Part shown: positions 46,880 to 56,218 of the stretch, in pieces
How the letters are laid out: every line of letters begins with the position of its first letter
Numbering within the stretch: the stretch's first letter is position 1
From: Rhizobium glycinendophyticum
GTDB lineage: Bacteria > Pseudomonadota > Alphaproteobacteria > Rhizobiales > Rhizobiaceae
Assembly: GCF_006443685.1 (NCBI RefSeq)
Contig: NZ_VFYP01000001.1
Location: 1 to 64,000, forward strand
Direction: 5' to 3'
Length of the DNA: 64,000 nt
The notes under the pieces: model-generated
Told to the model about the DNA's origin: nothing
Seen by the model: only the letters and a program-made list of their open reading frames with translations
The model's database searches: none
Position numbers and translations under genes: made by a program

Positions 46880-47035
46880 ATGAATGAGGGACCGGATCAA
46901 TATTTCGACCAGCAGGACATGGCCGTGAAGCTGATGCTGATCGAGAACAAGTCCGACGAGCTGACCGACATTTTGGTGGAAGCGCTTCAGGATGCGCTCA
47001 AGCTGCTCGACGAGGAATTCTCGACCGTCCATTAA
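46880..47035 (+). CDS. Small acidic hypothetical protein
   Basis: The 51-residue acidic protein (MNEGPDQYFDQQDMAVKLML, then a Leu/Glu/Asp-rich helix) is unknown to me. It looks mostly helical. The start at 46880 has GGGG at an eight-base spacing; ATGs at 46874 and 46853 are in frame. It is convergent with the tad operon, ending 17 bases from the tadC stop. Confidence 0.55.
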   Translation: MNEGPDQYFDQQDMAVKLMLIENKSDELTDILVEALQDALKLLDEEFSTVH

Positions 47036-47052
47036 TCCTGACGACCGGTTGA

Positions 47053-48039
47053 TCAGAGCCGGTCAGACACCTGGATCCCAGCAGGGCCGAGAATGACGGC
47101 CACGAGCACGGGCAAGAAAAACAGGATCATCGGTACAGTCAGCTTCGGCGGCAGTGCTGCGGCCTTCTTCTCGGCCTCGTTCATGCGCTCGTCGCGGCCT
47201 TCCTGCGCCAGCACGCGCAACGCCTGGGCCACCGGCGTGCCGTAACGATCCGCCTGGATCAGTGCCTGGACAACGTTTTTAACGCTGTCGAGCTGGGTGC
47301 GTGTACCCAGATTTTCCAGTGCCTGGCGGCGATCGGGCAGGAATGACAATTCCGCCGTTGTGAGAACCATTTCCTCCGCCAGTTCCGGCGATTGCTCGCC
47401 GATTTCGTCGGAGACACGCCGCATGGCGGCTTCGAGAGATATCCCGGATTCCACGCAGATCAGCATCAGATCCAGGGCATCCGGCCATGCGCGGCGGATC
47501 GAGTGCTGGCGCTTGGAGATACGGTTGGAAACGTAGATGATCGGCAGATAGAAGCCGATGTAACCACCGACAATCGTTGCAAATATCCGGATCGGAAGAG
47601 CCTTTTCGGCCAAATTGCCCAGCACGAAAATCCAGAATGCCGTCAGCAGCAGTGTGCCGAAGGGCAGGAGAAAACGTGCGACGAGGAAGATGTTCAACGC
47701 GTTCTGCGAGCGCAGGCCAGCTGCCTTGAGCTTGTCCACCGTCTTGTCGTCGACCAGCGCCTTGCGAAGGTTAAAACGTTCGACGATCTGCCGAACAGAC
47801 TGGTTGTTGTTGGAGCGCAGCGTGGCGCGGCTTTGGGCCGCCTCTGCATTCAGCTTGGCTCTTTCACGCGCCCGGATCAGGTCGCGCTCCGTCGAAACCG
47901 CCCGCATCCGCTTGTTCAGGTCGCCCTTTTCGAAATAAGGCATGACCAGCGTGTAGAAGGTGCCGAAAACGGCAAGCGAAACCAGAACCGCAAGAATGAG
48001 CGCGGGATTGGCGATTTGGGCAGCCCAGTCTTCCGTCAT
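47053..48039 (-). CDS. tadC: Tad pilus inner-membrane platform protein TadC
   Basis: The 328-residue GspF/TadC family protein has hydrophobic segments near 12-30, 120-160 and 300-322. The T2SSF core has the LMLICVESGISLEAAMRR and ADRYGTPVAQALRVLAQEGR motifs. With TadB it forms the platform on which CpaF drives Flp pilin assembly. It is the last gene of the minus-strand cpa/tad operon, nine bases after tadB. Confidence 0.93.
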   Translation of the reverse strand: MTEDWAAQIANPALILAVLVSLAVFGTFYTLVMPYFEKGDLNKRMRAVSTERDLIRARERAKLNAEAAQSRATLRSNNNQSVRQIVERFNLRKALVDDKTVDKLKAAGLRSQNALNIFLVARFLLPFGTLLLTAFWIFVLGNLAEKALPIRIFATIVGGYIGFYLPIIYVSNRISKRQHSIRRAWPDALDLMLICVESGISLEAAMRRVSDEIGEQSPELAEEMVLTTAELSFLPDRRQALENLGTRTQLDSVKNVVQALIQADRYGTPVAQALRVLAQEGRDERMNEAEKKAAALPPKLTVPMILFFLPVLVAVILGPAGIQVSDRL

Positions 48040-48048
48040 GCCGATCCC

Positions 48049-49053
48049 CTAGATGTCGAAGTTGATCATGTTGCGCATCACGATCAGGCCAATGCTCATC
48101 CACACTGCAGACGCGCCAAGGATCAGATGGCCGCGGGCATCGGTGAAGAGAATCATGATGTATTGCGGTGAGGTCATGTAAACGAGGAAGGCCACGATGA
48201 AGGGCAGGGCGCCAATGATCGCAGCGGATGCCTTGGCTTCCATGGAAAGCGCCTGGACCTTGGCCTTCATCTTTTTGCGGTCGCGCAGCACCCGTGACAG
48301 GTTTGACAGCGCTTCGGAAAGGTTGCCGCCCGCCTGACCTTGGATCGCGACGACGATCGCAAAAAAGCTCACTTCGGAGAGCGGCATGGTCAGATGCATG
48401 CGTGCAATCGAGTCAGGTACGCTCAGGCCCAGTTGTTGCGATTCGACGACGCGACGAAACTCGGTTTTCACCGGCTCCTGGCCATCAGATGCGATCATAC
48501 GAATAGCATCATTGAGCGGCAGGCCCGACCGGATCGACCGAACCATGACGTCAAGGGAATTGGGAAACTCTTCCAGAAACTGCTTCTGACGCCGTCTGAC
48601 CAGGAAATTGATCACCCAGCGCGGCAGGCCGAGTGCCGCCACGAAGGTAAGCCCCAGCATGACGAGCGGTGGCATGCCTGCCAATAATGTTGCCAACAGT
48701 ACGAAAAGACCCAGGAATCCGCTGAAAACATAGAATTGCACCGGGGTGATCGAAAGACCCGCTTGCACGATCCTTGATTTGAGACTGGTCTCCTTGGCCT
48801 TCTTCGACTTTTCTTGCTGCTTCTTTTCCAGTTCCTTCAGCGAATCCTGCACCGATTTGCGGCGTTTGGAAATTTCCTGAACGCGATCCCGCGCGGCCTT
48901 GACCTGGCCCATGTCGGTTTCGGCTGATTTCACGCGGTTGATGCGGTTGGCCGTTTTCTTGTCGGTCTCCATCCGGTTATAGAGGAGGCCATAGGCGACC
49001 GCTGCCGTGGATACCGCGACCAGCAAGACGATGCCCAGTATGGTCGGGTCCAT
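48049..49053 (-). CDS. tadB: Tad pilus inner-membrane platform protein TadB
   Basis: The 334-residue paralogue of TadC has an N-terminal helix (about 4-24), a highly charged cytoplasmic stretch of Lys/Glu at 60-95 that probably forms a coiled coil, and membrane helices near 105-145 and at the C-terminus. The T2SSF motifs LDVMVRSIRSGLPLNDAIRM and IQGQAGGNLSEALSNLSRVLR are clear. It starts five bases after the cpaF stop. Confidence 0.93.
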   Translation of the reverse strand: MDPTILGIVLLVAVSTAAVAYGLLYNRMETDKKTANRINRVKSAETDMGQVKAARDRVQEISKRRKSVQDSLKELEKKQQEKSKKAKETSLKSRIVQAGLSITPVQFYVFSGFLGLFVLLATLLAGMPPLVMLGLTFVAALGLPRWVINFLVRRRQKQFLEEFPNSLDVMVRSIRSGLPLNDAIRMIASDGQEPVKTEFRRVVESQQLGLSVPDSIARMHLTMPLSEVSFFAIVVAIQGQAGGNLSEALSNLSRVLRDRKKMKAKVQALSMEAKASAAIIGALPFIVAFLVYMTSPQYIMILFTDARGHLILGASAVWMSIGLIVMRNMINFDI

Positions 49054-49058
49054 GTTTC

Positions 49059-50543
49059 TCAGAGCCCCTTCGATTTCTGTTCCATGGTGTCGAGTGCAGC
49101 CGCGAGGCGGCGGTCTTCGTTATAGTAGCGCGCGCGATCCCAGAAATGCGGTTTCCCGATACCGGTCGACACATGCCGGCCGATGATCTTGCCGGCCGCA
49201 TCTTCGCCCTCAATCTCGTAGCGCATCAGGTCCTGAGTGATGATCACGTCGCCTTCCATCCCGATCACTTCGGTGATGTGGGTAATGCGACGCGAACCAT
49301 CGCGCAGACGGGCAGCCTGGATGATGACGTCGATCGAGCCGGAGATGATTTCGCGCACAGTCTTGGCAGGAAGCGAAAAACCGCCCATGGCGATCATCGA
49401 TTCCATACGGCTCAGGCACTCGCGCGGCGTATTGGCGTGAATCGTGCCCATCGAACCGTCGTGACCGGTGTTCATCGCCTGCAAGAGGTCGAAAACCTCC
49501 GGTCCGCGCACTTCACCGACGATGATACGTTCGGGGCGCATACGAAGGCAGTTCTTCACAAGATCGCGCATCGTGATCTCGCCTTCACCTTCGATGTTTG
49601 GCGGGCGCGTCTCAAGACGCACCACATGCGGCTGCTGCAGCTGCAGTTCGGCCGTGTCTTCGCATGTGATGATGCGCTCGTCCGAATCGATGAAGCCGGT
49701 GAGGCAGTTGAGAAGCGTCGTCTTACCCGAGCCGGTACCGCCGGAGATGACAACGTTACAGCGGACGCGACCGATGATCTGCAGGACCTCGGCACCTTCC
49801 GGGGTGATCGCCCCGAACTTGACGAGCTGCGCGAGGTTCAGCTTGTCCTTCTTGAATTTACGGATCGTGAGCGCCGGTCCGTCGATCGCAAGCGGTGGGG
49901 CAATAACGTTGACACGTGAGCCGTCGGGAAGACGCGCGTCGCAGATTGGGCTCGATTCGTCGACGCGACGGCCGACCTGGCTGACAATGCGCTGGCAGAT
50001 CGAGAGAAGCTGAGAGTTATCGCGAAAGCGGATCTCCGACTCGATCGTCTTACCGCCCACTTCGATGAAGGTCTGGCCGGCGCCATTGACCATGATGTCG
50101 GCGATGTCGTCGCGGGCGAGCAGCGGTTCGAGCGGACCATAACCCAGAACATCGTTGCAGATGTCTTCAAGCAGTTCTTCCTGCTCAGAGATCGACATCG
50201 CAAAGTTCTTGATTGTGATGATGTCATTGACGATATCGCGGATTTCTTCGCGCGCGCTCTCGCCGTCCAGCTTGGCGAGCTGCGACAGGTCGATCGTGTC
50301 GATGAGCGCGGAGAAAACCTTGCTCTTCGTGTCGTAGTAGTCGTCGGTTCGCGGCGCCTTCTTGCGAGCTGCCCCCGGCATCGGCGGCGGCGTCACCTGC
50401 ATGCGGTTGCTGACTTCCGGACTGCCCGGCTCGATGAGGCTCGTGGCTGAGCGCGCAGCAGGCACGGCGGCCGCAGGAGCAGGCACTGTTCCTGCGCCCG
50501 CACCTCCCTTGCCGAAACCATCGTTTCCGCGTTTGCCAAACAT
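49059..50543 (-). CDS. cpaF: Tad pilus secretion ATPase CpaF/TadA
   Basis: The 494-residue cytoplasmic hexameric ATPase powers pilus extension and probably retraction. A low-complexity Gly/Ala/Pro-rich start (1-60) precedes the core. Walker A is SGGTGSGKTTLLNCL, the Asp box is TCEDTAELQL, Walker B is ERIIVGEVRGPEVFDLLQAM and the His box is HANTPRECLSR. All catalytic residues are present. It lies between cpaE and tadB with short gaps. Confidence 0.96.
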   Translation of the reverse strand: MFGKRGNDGFGKGGAGAGTVPAPAAAVPAARSATSLIEPGSPEVSNRMQVTPPPMPGAARKKAPRTDDYYDTKSKVFSALIDTIDLSQLAKLDGESAREEIRDIVNDIITIKNFAMSISEQEELLEDICNDVLGYGPLEPLLARDDIADIMVNGAGQTFIEVGGKTIESEIRFRDNSQLLSICQRIVSQVGRRVDESSPICDARLPDGSRVNVIAPPLAIDGPALTIRKFKKDKLNLAQLVKFGAITPEGAEVLQIIGRVRCNVVISGGTGSGKTTLLNCLTGFIDSDERIITCEDTAELQLQQPHVVRLETRPPNIEGEGEITMRDLVKNCLRMRPERIIVGEVRGPEVFDLLQAMNTGHDGSMGTIHANTPRECLSRMESMIAMGGFSLPAKTVREIISGSIDVIIQAARLRDGSRRITHITEVIGMEGDVIITQDLMRYEIEGEDAAGKIIGRHVSTGIGKPHFWDRARYYNEDRRLAAALDTMEQKSKGL

Positions 50544-50569
50544 GAGTTCTACCTGTTCCTGTTCAAGGT

Positions 50570-51859
50570 CTACTTCTTCCGGAGCTTTTCAAGTAGCGAG
50601 CCGAGGCCGGCCTTTTTCGGTTTCTTGATCGCTGCGCGTCCGGTGACGAGATGGGCAAGCTGGCTGAACGTCTCTGCCGTGGGCGACTTGGCATCCATTT
50701 CCGGGATCATCCGGCCGCTATTGGCCGCTGTACCAAAGAGCTGCGCGTCGAACGGAATGATGGCCACTGGCTCAAGTTCGAGCGGCTCGAAGAAGTCCTG
50801 CGGAGCAATCTCCGGCCGCTTGGGCATTCCGACCTGATTGAGAACCAGATGCGGTGGCTTGTCGTTGGGCCGCAGCTTCTTCAGCGCGTCCAGCATGTTT
50901 TTCATGTTGCGCAGATTGGCGAGATCAGGAGCGCAAGTGATCACCACCTCGTCGACATCCGACAGCACAGCTCGCGTCCAGTCGGCCCAGGTGTGGGGGA
51001 GGTCGAGCACACTGACCGGCGCACTCCGTTGCAGAAGGTCGAGGATCGGCTGAAAGGCGCCGCGCTCATAATCGTAACCGCGATCGAGCAGTGAAGGAGC
51101 TGCCAGCAGCGAGAGGTTCTGGCCGCAATTCGTCAGCAGGCGATCCAGAAACACCTCATCCAGACGCTCGGGCGAAAACACCGCTTCCGCCATGCCTTGA
51201 GCCGGATCCTGGTCGAAGTCGATGTTGGCAGTGCCGAAGGGCAGATCCAGATCGGCCAGCACGGTTTCCGTCGAAAACAGGGTGGAGATACCAAATGCGC
51301 AGTTGTGTGCGATGGTCGAGGAGCCCACGCCGCCCTTGGCCCCGATGAACGCGATGCTGCGCCCCAGAGGCTCGGCCTCAGGATCAACGAAGATTGAAGC
51401 GATGGCACCCATGATCTCGGCCATCGAGAAAGGCGACACGATGTATTCGGAGATGCCGCTGCGGATAAGTTCACGGTAAAGCGAGATGTCGTTATGACGT
51501 CCAACGACGATAACGCGCGAAGACGGGTCGCAAACTTCGGCCAGAGGCGCGAGTTCGGCCAGCAGTTCGCGAGGCCCCGCCTCGGTTTCAAGGATGATCA
51601 GGTTCGGTGTCGGCGTCGAGGCGAACATAGTCGCGGCCGCCGCGATATTGCCGCGCGTTACCCGCAGGCTCACGCGCGCCATCCGGCGATCTCCGCCACA
51701 TTGCTGCATGACGTGGTGAACGCCGTCGCTGATGCAGAAGGCGTGAACCGAGATGCGGGGCAGCGGGCGAAGAGCCTCGACATCGCCGGCGACAGATTTG
51801 TCGCTGGGGGCCTGGGCGCTCTGGGCTCCGTCCTCGAATTCGTAGTCGATCGCGTTCAT
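50570..51859 (-). CDS. cpaE: Tad pilus localisation ATPase-like CpaE/TadZ
   Basis: The 429-residue MinD/ParA-like protein places the pilus machine at the cell pole in relatives. The N-terminal part is a receiver-like domain; the ATPase domain has AFIGAKGGVGSSTIAHN, a deviant Walker A without the usual terminal lysine, as is common in alphaproteobacterial CpaE. The start at 51859 (MNAIDYEFEDG) is preferred over a 33-residue longer reading that lacks support. Confidence 0.9.
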   Translation of the reverse strand: MNAIDYEFEDGAQSAQAPSDKSVAGDVEALRPLPRISVHAFCISDGVHHVMQQCGGDRRMARVSLRVTRGNIAAAATMFASTPTPNLIILETEAGPRELLAELAPLAEVCDPSSRVIVVGRHNDISLYRELIRSGISEYIVSPFSMAEIMGAIASIFVDPEAEPLGRSIAFIGAKGGVGSSTIAHNCAFGISTLFSTETVLADLDLPFGTANIDFDQDPAQGMAEAVFSPERLDEVFLDRLLTNCGQNLSLLAAPSLLDRGYDYERGAFQPILDLLQRSAPVSVLDLPHTWADWTRAVLSDVDEVVITCAPDLANLRNMKNMLDALKKLRPNDKPPHLVLNQVGMPKRPEIAPQDFFEPLELEPVAIIPFDAQLFGTAANSGRMIPEMDAKSPTAETFSQLAHLVTGRAAIKKPKKAGLGSLLEKLRKK

Positions 51860-51893
51860 ACTGCTTTCCTGTCCGTGAGGGACGCGTTGTTCA

Positions 51894-52616
51894 TCACTCG
51901 GTCGAAGTATCGGCGCCTTCGCGGTAAAGACCGATGACGGTCGACCGGCGAGTGGCATCGATCGGCGCCATGGCCCGCGGTGTCATCAGATCCATCGGAT
52001 TGGCGATCTGGGCTGCGAGATTGCTCTGCGCGGCGCAGCCGAAGTTCTCGTAATTCTTGTTGGCGGAGGTGTCGTTGGTCAGATCCTCTGGCCACTCACC
52101 GCATGGATTGGTCATTGCCGTCATCGACACATAGCTGAGGCGCAGAGGGGCAGAGTCACCGCTCGCCTGGGCCTGGTAGGTCGTTTCGATGATCCTGTTG
52201 GCCTTGACGCCACGCGTCGTGAGCACATCGCGGATCTGTTTGCGCAGGACCGATGCCGCCCCTGAATTGGCCGAGCCCTGCGGCAGCATGATCTGGATCG
52301 TCCCAGAGGAGGAAGACAGGTATTCGTTCGCGAACCCGCCGATCGAATCGCGCAGGCCGTTGGTGAGTTTACGGTCACCGCTGGCGATCGGCACATCGAG
52401 CGTATGTTCGACTTCGCTCAGCATGATCGGATGGCGCGTGCGGTAGTCATCGGGAATGGCGGAAGTCGACATCCGGTCCTTGTTCATGTTGCCGCAGCCG
52501 GCAAGGACGGACGTCGTGCCGAGAATGACAGCCGCCAGAACGAGGCGATGAAGAGGGCTGGTGGTCGAGGGCATGGCTTTCTGGCTTTCCCTGGAATGGA
52601 GCGTTTTGGTCTTCAT
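51894..52616 (-). CDS. cpaD: Tad pilus lipoprotein CpaD
   Basis: The outer-membrane-associated lipoprotein has about 240 residues, with lipobox LAGC after a hydrophobic stretch (LVLAAVILGTTSVLAGC). The CpaD family part has YRTRHPIMLSEVEHTLDVPI and later NPCGEWPEDL and AAQSNLAAQIANPMDLMTPR. The start at 52616 (GAAG at six bases) gives a long n-region; 52574 (MPSTTSPLHR) would give a more standard signal peptide. It helps CpaC form the outer-membrane pore. Confidence 0.9.
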   Translation of the reverse strand: MKTKTLHSRESQKAMPSTTSPLHRLVLAAVILGTTSVLAGCGNMNKDRMSTSAIPDDYRTRHPIMLSEVEHTLDVPIASGDRKLTNGLRDSIGGFANEYLSSSSGTIQIMLPQGSANSGAASVLRKQIRDVLTTRGVKANRIIETTYQAQASGDSAPLRLSYVSMTAMTNPCGEWPEDLTNDTSANKNYENFGCAAQSNLAAQIANPMDLMTPRAMAPIDATRRSTVIGLYREGADTSTE

Positions 52617-52635
52617 GTCTGTCTTCAAACCTCGC

Positions 52636-54189
52636 TCACTTGTAGATGAACCCGACGGCGCCATGGTATTGGCCAGCCGGAGCACTGGCCTCGCGGCGGC
52701 CATAGACCTTGTTGACCTTGTTCAGGAAAAAGGTCGCGCCATCTCCCTCGGGATTGAAATTGTCGTCGGGCCGCGACAAGGCGCTGCGGGCGACAGGGCG
52801 CACCAGATAGGGCGTTGCGATGATGACGAGTTCGGTTTCGTTGCGCTGGAAGTCCCTGCTGCGGAAGAGGGCGCCTAGAATTGGAACCTTGGAGATCCCG
52901 GGCAAACCGCTCATCGCCTGGCGAATATTGTCCTGCACGAGACCGGCGATGACGATCGAACCACCCGAAGGCAGTTCGACTGTTGTCGAAGCCTCGCGCT
53001 TGCGGATCGACATATAGGTTGAACCTGGAATACTGGGCGCCGTATTGCCGGTCACCGCACTGCCTTCCCAGGTCGGCTCGGAAACATTGGTCTCAATCTT
53101 CAGGCTGATGCGGCCAGGCGCCAGAACGACGGGTCGGAAGTTCAACTCGATCCCATAGTCGACCGAATTGGTCGTGCGGCTGAGCGTCGCCTGGCCGTCC
53201 TCGACATCGATTTCCTGCTCTGCCGCTAGACGATATTCGCCGCCGACATAGAATTTTGCCGGTTCGCCGGAAATTGCAGTGAGGCTCGGCTCTGCCAGCG
53301 TCCGCATGACGCCGGCTTGCTCCATCGCATTGACATAGGCGTTGATGCCGATATTGCCGATCGAACTGGAAATCGAGGCCGTCCCTGTCGGATCGATAGC
53401 ATTGCCCAGGTTCGAAGGGTTCGCATAGCTGATGCCGCTGGTCCCGTCCGAAATGCTTCCTGAGAAACCGAGCTGCTTCAGGACCTGACGGCTTACCTCT
53501 GCCACGGTGACCTTCAGCGTTACCTGATCCTCGCCCTCGATTTGAAGCAGATTGACGATCTGGGACGTCTGGCGCTCTTCCGCGTAGATCGCGACATCGC
53601 CGCCATCTTCACTGCTGGATGCCGTTGTGTTGCGAGTGGTTGCTTCGCCGCCCTGCAGGAAGGCTTTGGCAAGGCTCTGAGCGCGCGCGGCATCCTGTGG
53701 TGTTCGCACAGTGCCGGTCAGCACGATGTTGTCGGAGACGATCTCCACCTTGATGTCCGACTCGGGTATAAAGCGCCGCAGATTGGCTTCCAGGCCGGCA
53801 ATATCGCGTTCGATTTCGATGTCCAGGCTGACGATCTCCTGGCCATCATCTCCAAAGATGAAGATATTGGTCTGGCCGACCGTTTTGCCGAACAGGTAGA
53901 TGCGCCGTGACGACCGGGTAACGGCGTCCGCCATGCTCGGATCCGCAACCAGGATATCGTGGGCGTCTGCAGGCAGGTCGACAACGAGCGCCTTGTTCAG
54001 CCCGAGCTTTACGGTACGACGCTTGCCCGGACCGGAATCGGTAATCCGGAGAACGCTCTCTTGAGCGGCCTCGGCCAATGGGGCATCCAAGAGGTGGAAG
54101 TTTAGGGGCGCCGGAACGCCCGAGACGGCCATTGCCAAGGCCAATCCGCCGGTCAGGGATACACGAAGTTTATTCGTCAGGTTTCTCAC
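52636..54189 (-). CDS. cpaC: Tad pilus outer-membrane secretin CpaC
   Basis: The 517-residue secretin has a signal peptide ending near ADA/LAEAAQ (about 42). An N-terminal CpaC domain follows (LGLNKALVVDLPADAHDI), then a BON-like piece and the secretin beta domain. The family signature near the C-terminus includes VELPSGGSIVIAGLVQDN and GLPGISKVPILGALF. It forms the pilus channel. The N-terminal domain is repeated as a separate small gene at 56691. Confidence 0.95.
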   Translation of the reverse strand: MRNLTNKLRVSLTGGLALAMAVSGVPAPLNFHLLDAPLAEAAQESVLRITDSGPGKRRTVKLGLNKALVVDLPADAHDILVADPSMADAVTRSSRRIYLFGKTVGQTNIFIFGDDGQEIVSLDIEIERDIAGLEANLRRFIPESDIKVEIVSDNIVLTGTVRTPQDAARAQSLAKAFLQGGEATTRNTTASSSEDGGDVAIYAEERQTSQIVNLLQIEGEDQVTLKVTVAEVSRQVLKQLGFSGSISDGTSGISYANPSNLGNAIDPTGTASISSSIGNIGINAYVNAMEQAGVMRTLAEPSLTAISGEPAKFYVGGEYRLAAEQEIDVEDGQATLSRTTNSVDYGIELNFRPVVLAPGRISLKIETNVSEPTWEGSAVTGNTAPSIPGSTYMSIRKREASTTVELPSGGSIVIAGLVQDNIRQAMSGLPGISKVPILGALFRSRDFQRNETELVIIATPYLVRPVARSALSRPDDNFNPEGDGATFFLNKVNKVYGRREASAPAGQYHGAVGFIYK

Positions 54190-54202
54190 AGTGGGTCCCC
54201 AC

Positions 54203-55021
54203 TCACTTCATGGAATTGGCGGCGGTTGAGTCGGATGATTTCACGAGTTCGCCGGATTTGATGACCTGGATCGTCGGCTGGCCATCGCCGCCGCTCAGAA
54301 GGTAGTCGGCCGCACTCGTGTCCTCTTCCTGGGCATCAGCGACTGAGCGCAGCGCCAGCGACAGACGATCTGCCATCTGCTGTGCAACCGCGATCACCTT
54401 GGTCTGGTCCGGCGTCAACTCAAGCGTAGCCGTGGTGCCAATGACAGACTTTGACCCATCAGGCGCCTCTTCGATTTGCTGGTCGACCGCGAGCACGCGA
54501 ACATTGGACAACACGGTTTCCGTCAGAAAATTGTTTTCGTCGCCCTTGCGCACCATGATGACGTCGACGCGGTCGTTGGGCAGAATGAAGCCGCCGGCAC
54601 CGGTTGCGACCGAGATTTCCGTAGAGACAGCGCGTTTTCCGGAGGGCAGCAGGGCGGACAGGATACGGGAGGACGAATCGGCGATCTTCTCGCGGCGCAG
54701 CGGCTCGCCTTCGAAAAGCGGCAGGCGCACGACGGCACCCTTCAGCTCGGTCATGGCATCGGCGCGGGTCGATGAGGTAATGAAGCCGTCAACGACGCTA
54801 TCGGCCGGCCAGGGCATCCAGCGCATGGCGCTGTCATCCAGGCGTGCGCCCACGGGCAGGTTTTTGGCGGAAACGAGGACGTCGACCGTCTGCTGCTTTT
54901 CCACGGTCGGGTCTTGCTGCACGACCACGGTCTGGTTGCCAGTCAGGCGCATGGCCAGAAGGCCGGCCATACCGGCTGCCACGACGGCGACTGCAAGTAT
55001 GATAAGGCGGGCGGGTTTCAT
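54203..55021 (-). CDS. cpaB: Tad pilus assembly protein CpaB/RcpC
   Basis: The 272-residue periplasmic protein is anchored by an N-terminal helix (LIILAVAVVAAGMAGLLAM) and has a SAF domain (VSAKNLPVGARLDDSAMRWMPWP, about 50-72). The CpaB motif GFILPNDRVDVIMVR follows. In relatives it connects to the secretin. It begins the run cpaBCDE-cpaF-tadBC. The 112-base gap upstream, AT-rich compared with its surroundings, probably holds a promoter. Confidence 0.92.
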   Translation of the reverse strand: MKPARLIILAVAVVAAGMAGLLAMRLTGNQTVVVQQDPTVEKQQTVDVLVSAKNLPVGARLDDSAMRWMPWPADSVVDGFITSSTRADAMTELKGAVVRLPLFEGEPLRREKIADSSSRILSALLPSGKRAVSTEISVATGAGGFILPNDRVDVIMVRKGDENNFLTETVLSNVRVLAVDQQIEEAPDGSKSVIGTTATLELTPDQTKVIAVAQQMADRLSLALRSVADAQEEDTSAADYLLSGGDGQPTIQVIKSGELVKSSDSTAANSMK

Positions 55022-55133
55022 GATCGATCCTTGGACGAGGCAGCAGTGCTATCGCCAAGATTGATCAGGAATTGGTGTACTTATGGTTAATAAGCCGCTT
55101 ACTTTTGTAGTTAACGTAAGGTTTCTTTCGGCG

Positions 55134-55646
55134 TCAGCGCATACTCGCCATGGCGGAAATCATCAATGGCGACTGGGGATACGCCATGAGGCCGGCAGCG
55201 CCGATCGCGATGGCATAAGGGATCTTGTTCGCCACCATCAGGGTCTTGGGAAATTTCACGCCGATAGTGGCGAACACCTCCCAGTTTGCCCGAATTGCAA
55301 TCACCATGACGGTGAGAATCCCGCCGAGAAAGCCGGTATAGGCGAGAAAATCGAACAGCGAGTGATTGAAGCCGAACCAGACGGCCGCAGCAGACAGCAA
55401 TTTCGCGTCACCGCCGCCCATTACATTGAACGCGAAGAGACCAAAGCAGACTGCAAAGACCGCAGCGGCAGCCGCCATATGCCAGCCGAACTCGACGATG
55501 CCGAGCCCACTGAATGGGGCAATGGCCAGAAATGTGCAGAACAGGATTACCGGGATCCGGTTCGGGATCGTCATTTCAAGAAAATCGGTCAGCGCCGCCA
55601 GGACGAGGCAGATCGGCGGAATGATGAAGATGATGGACACATACAT
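55134..55646 (-). CDS. cpaA: Tad prepilin peptidase CpaA
   Basis: The 170-residue membrane aspartic peptidase cleaves Flp prepilins after glycine. Two catalytic aspartates are visible: one in LAALTDFLEMTIPNR and one in the conserved GGGDAKLLSAAA motif (MGGGDAK). Four or more membrane helices fill the rest. The start at 55646 (MYVSIIFIIPPI) is chosen because a longer reading to 55712 lacks family similarity. Confidence 0.94.
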   Translation of the reverse strand: MYVSIIFIIPPICLVLAALTDFLEMTIPNRIPVILFCTFLAIAPFSGLGIVEFGWHMAAAAAVFAVCFGLFAFNVMGGGDAKLLSAAAVWFGFNHSLFDFLAYTGFLGGILTVMVIAIRANWEVFATIGVKFPKTLMVANKIPYAIAIGAAGLMAYPQSPLMISAMASMR

Positions 55647-55730
55647 GGCTTTATCCTTGATCCGCCACGATCCTAAGGCCGAGAGGTGAATATTTGGCAA
55701 AGCCGCCGCCAACTCGGACGTCTAAAAACG

Positions 55731-55763
55731 GCAAAGCCGCCTCGCAGCGCGAGACGGCTTTGC
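55731..55763 (-). terminator. Rho-independent terminator after the pilin gene
   Basis: GCAAAGCCGCCTCGC and GCGAGACGGCTTTGC pair over 15 bases with one mismatch around a three-base loop. On the minus strand it is followed by CGTTTTTA. It lies 19 bases after the proximal pilin gene and would separate abundant pilin mRNA from the cpa operon. Confidence 0.88.
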
Positions 55764-55782
55764 ATATGCATCCAACCAGCGA

Positions 55783-55956
55783 TCAGCCCGAATAGTTGAG
55801 CTTGCCTGCCAGGGTGTTGAACTGCGTGTTCAGGGCGCTGCCGAGGGTCGTCGCACCTGTGATGAGAGCCACGGAGATCAAGGCGGCGATCAGGCCATAC
55901 TCGATGGCGGTAGCCCCGGATTCGTCTCTCACGAAACGAGCAATAATGGATTTCAT
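55783..55956 (-). CDS. pilA: Flp-type pilin (copy 1)
   Basis: The 57-residue prepilin is MKSIIARFVRDESGATAIEY plus a hydrophobic helix ending in NYSG. CpaA should cut after the glycine of ESG, leaving ATAIEYG with the key glutamate at mature position 5. The start at 55956 has GGAGAC just upstream; an ATG at 55968 would place that site inside the gene. It is the second of two tandem pilin genes. Confidence 0.95.
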   Translation of the reverse strand: MKSIIARFVRDESGATAIEYGLIAALISVALITGATTLGSALNTQFNTLAGKLNYSG

Positions 55957-56044
55957 ATCTGTCTCCAAAATTTACGCGATTGATCCGGTCGAGACACCTG
56001 GCTAAGCCGACGTGACCGACGAGAACCTCCAGGCTCCCCGGAGA

Positions 56045-56218
56045 TCAACCAGCGTAGTTGAGCTTGCCTGCGAGATTGTTGAACTGGGTGTTGAGCTTGC
56101 TGCCGAGCGTGGTTGCGCCGGTGATGAGGGCAACGGAAATCAGGGCGGCGATCAGGCCGTACTCGATTGCGGTTGCACCGGATTCATCCTTGATGAAGCG
56201 TGCGAAAAGATTGGTCAT
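56045..56218 (-). CDS. pilA: Flp-type pilin (copy 2)
   Basis: A second 57-residue Flp pilin starts MTNLFARFIKDESGATAIEY. It differs from copy 1 mainly in the first ten residues and in a few C-terminal positions (GSKLNTQFNNLAGKLNYAG). The leader and cleavage site are identical in layout. AGGAGA stands just before the ATG. The 88-base spacer to copy 1 shows no terminator, so both are probably cotranscribed. Confidence 0.93.
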   Translation of the reverse strand: MTNLFARFIKDESGATAIEYGLIAALISVALITGATTLGSKLNTQFNNLAGKLNYAG

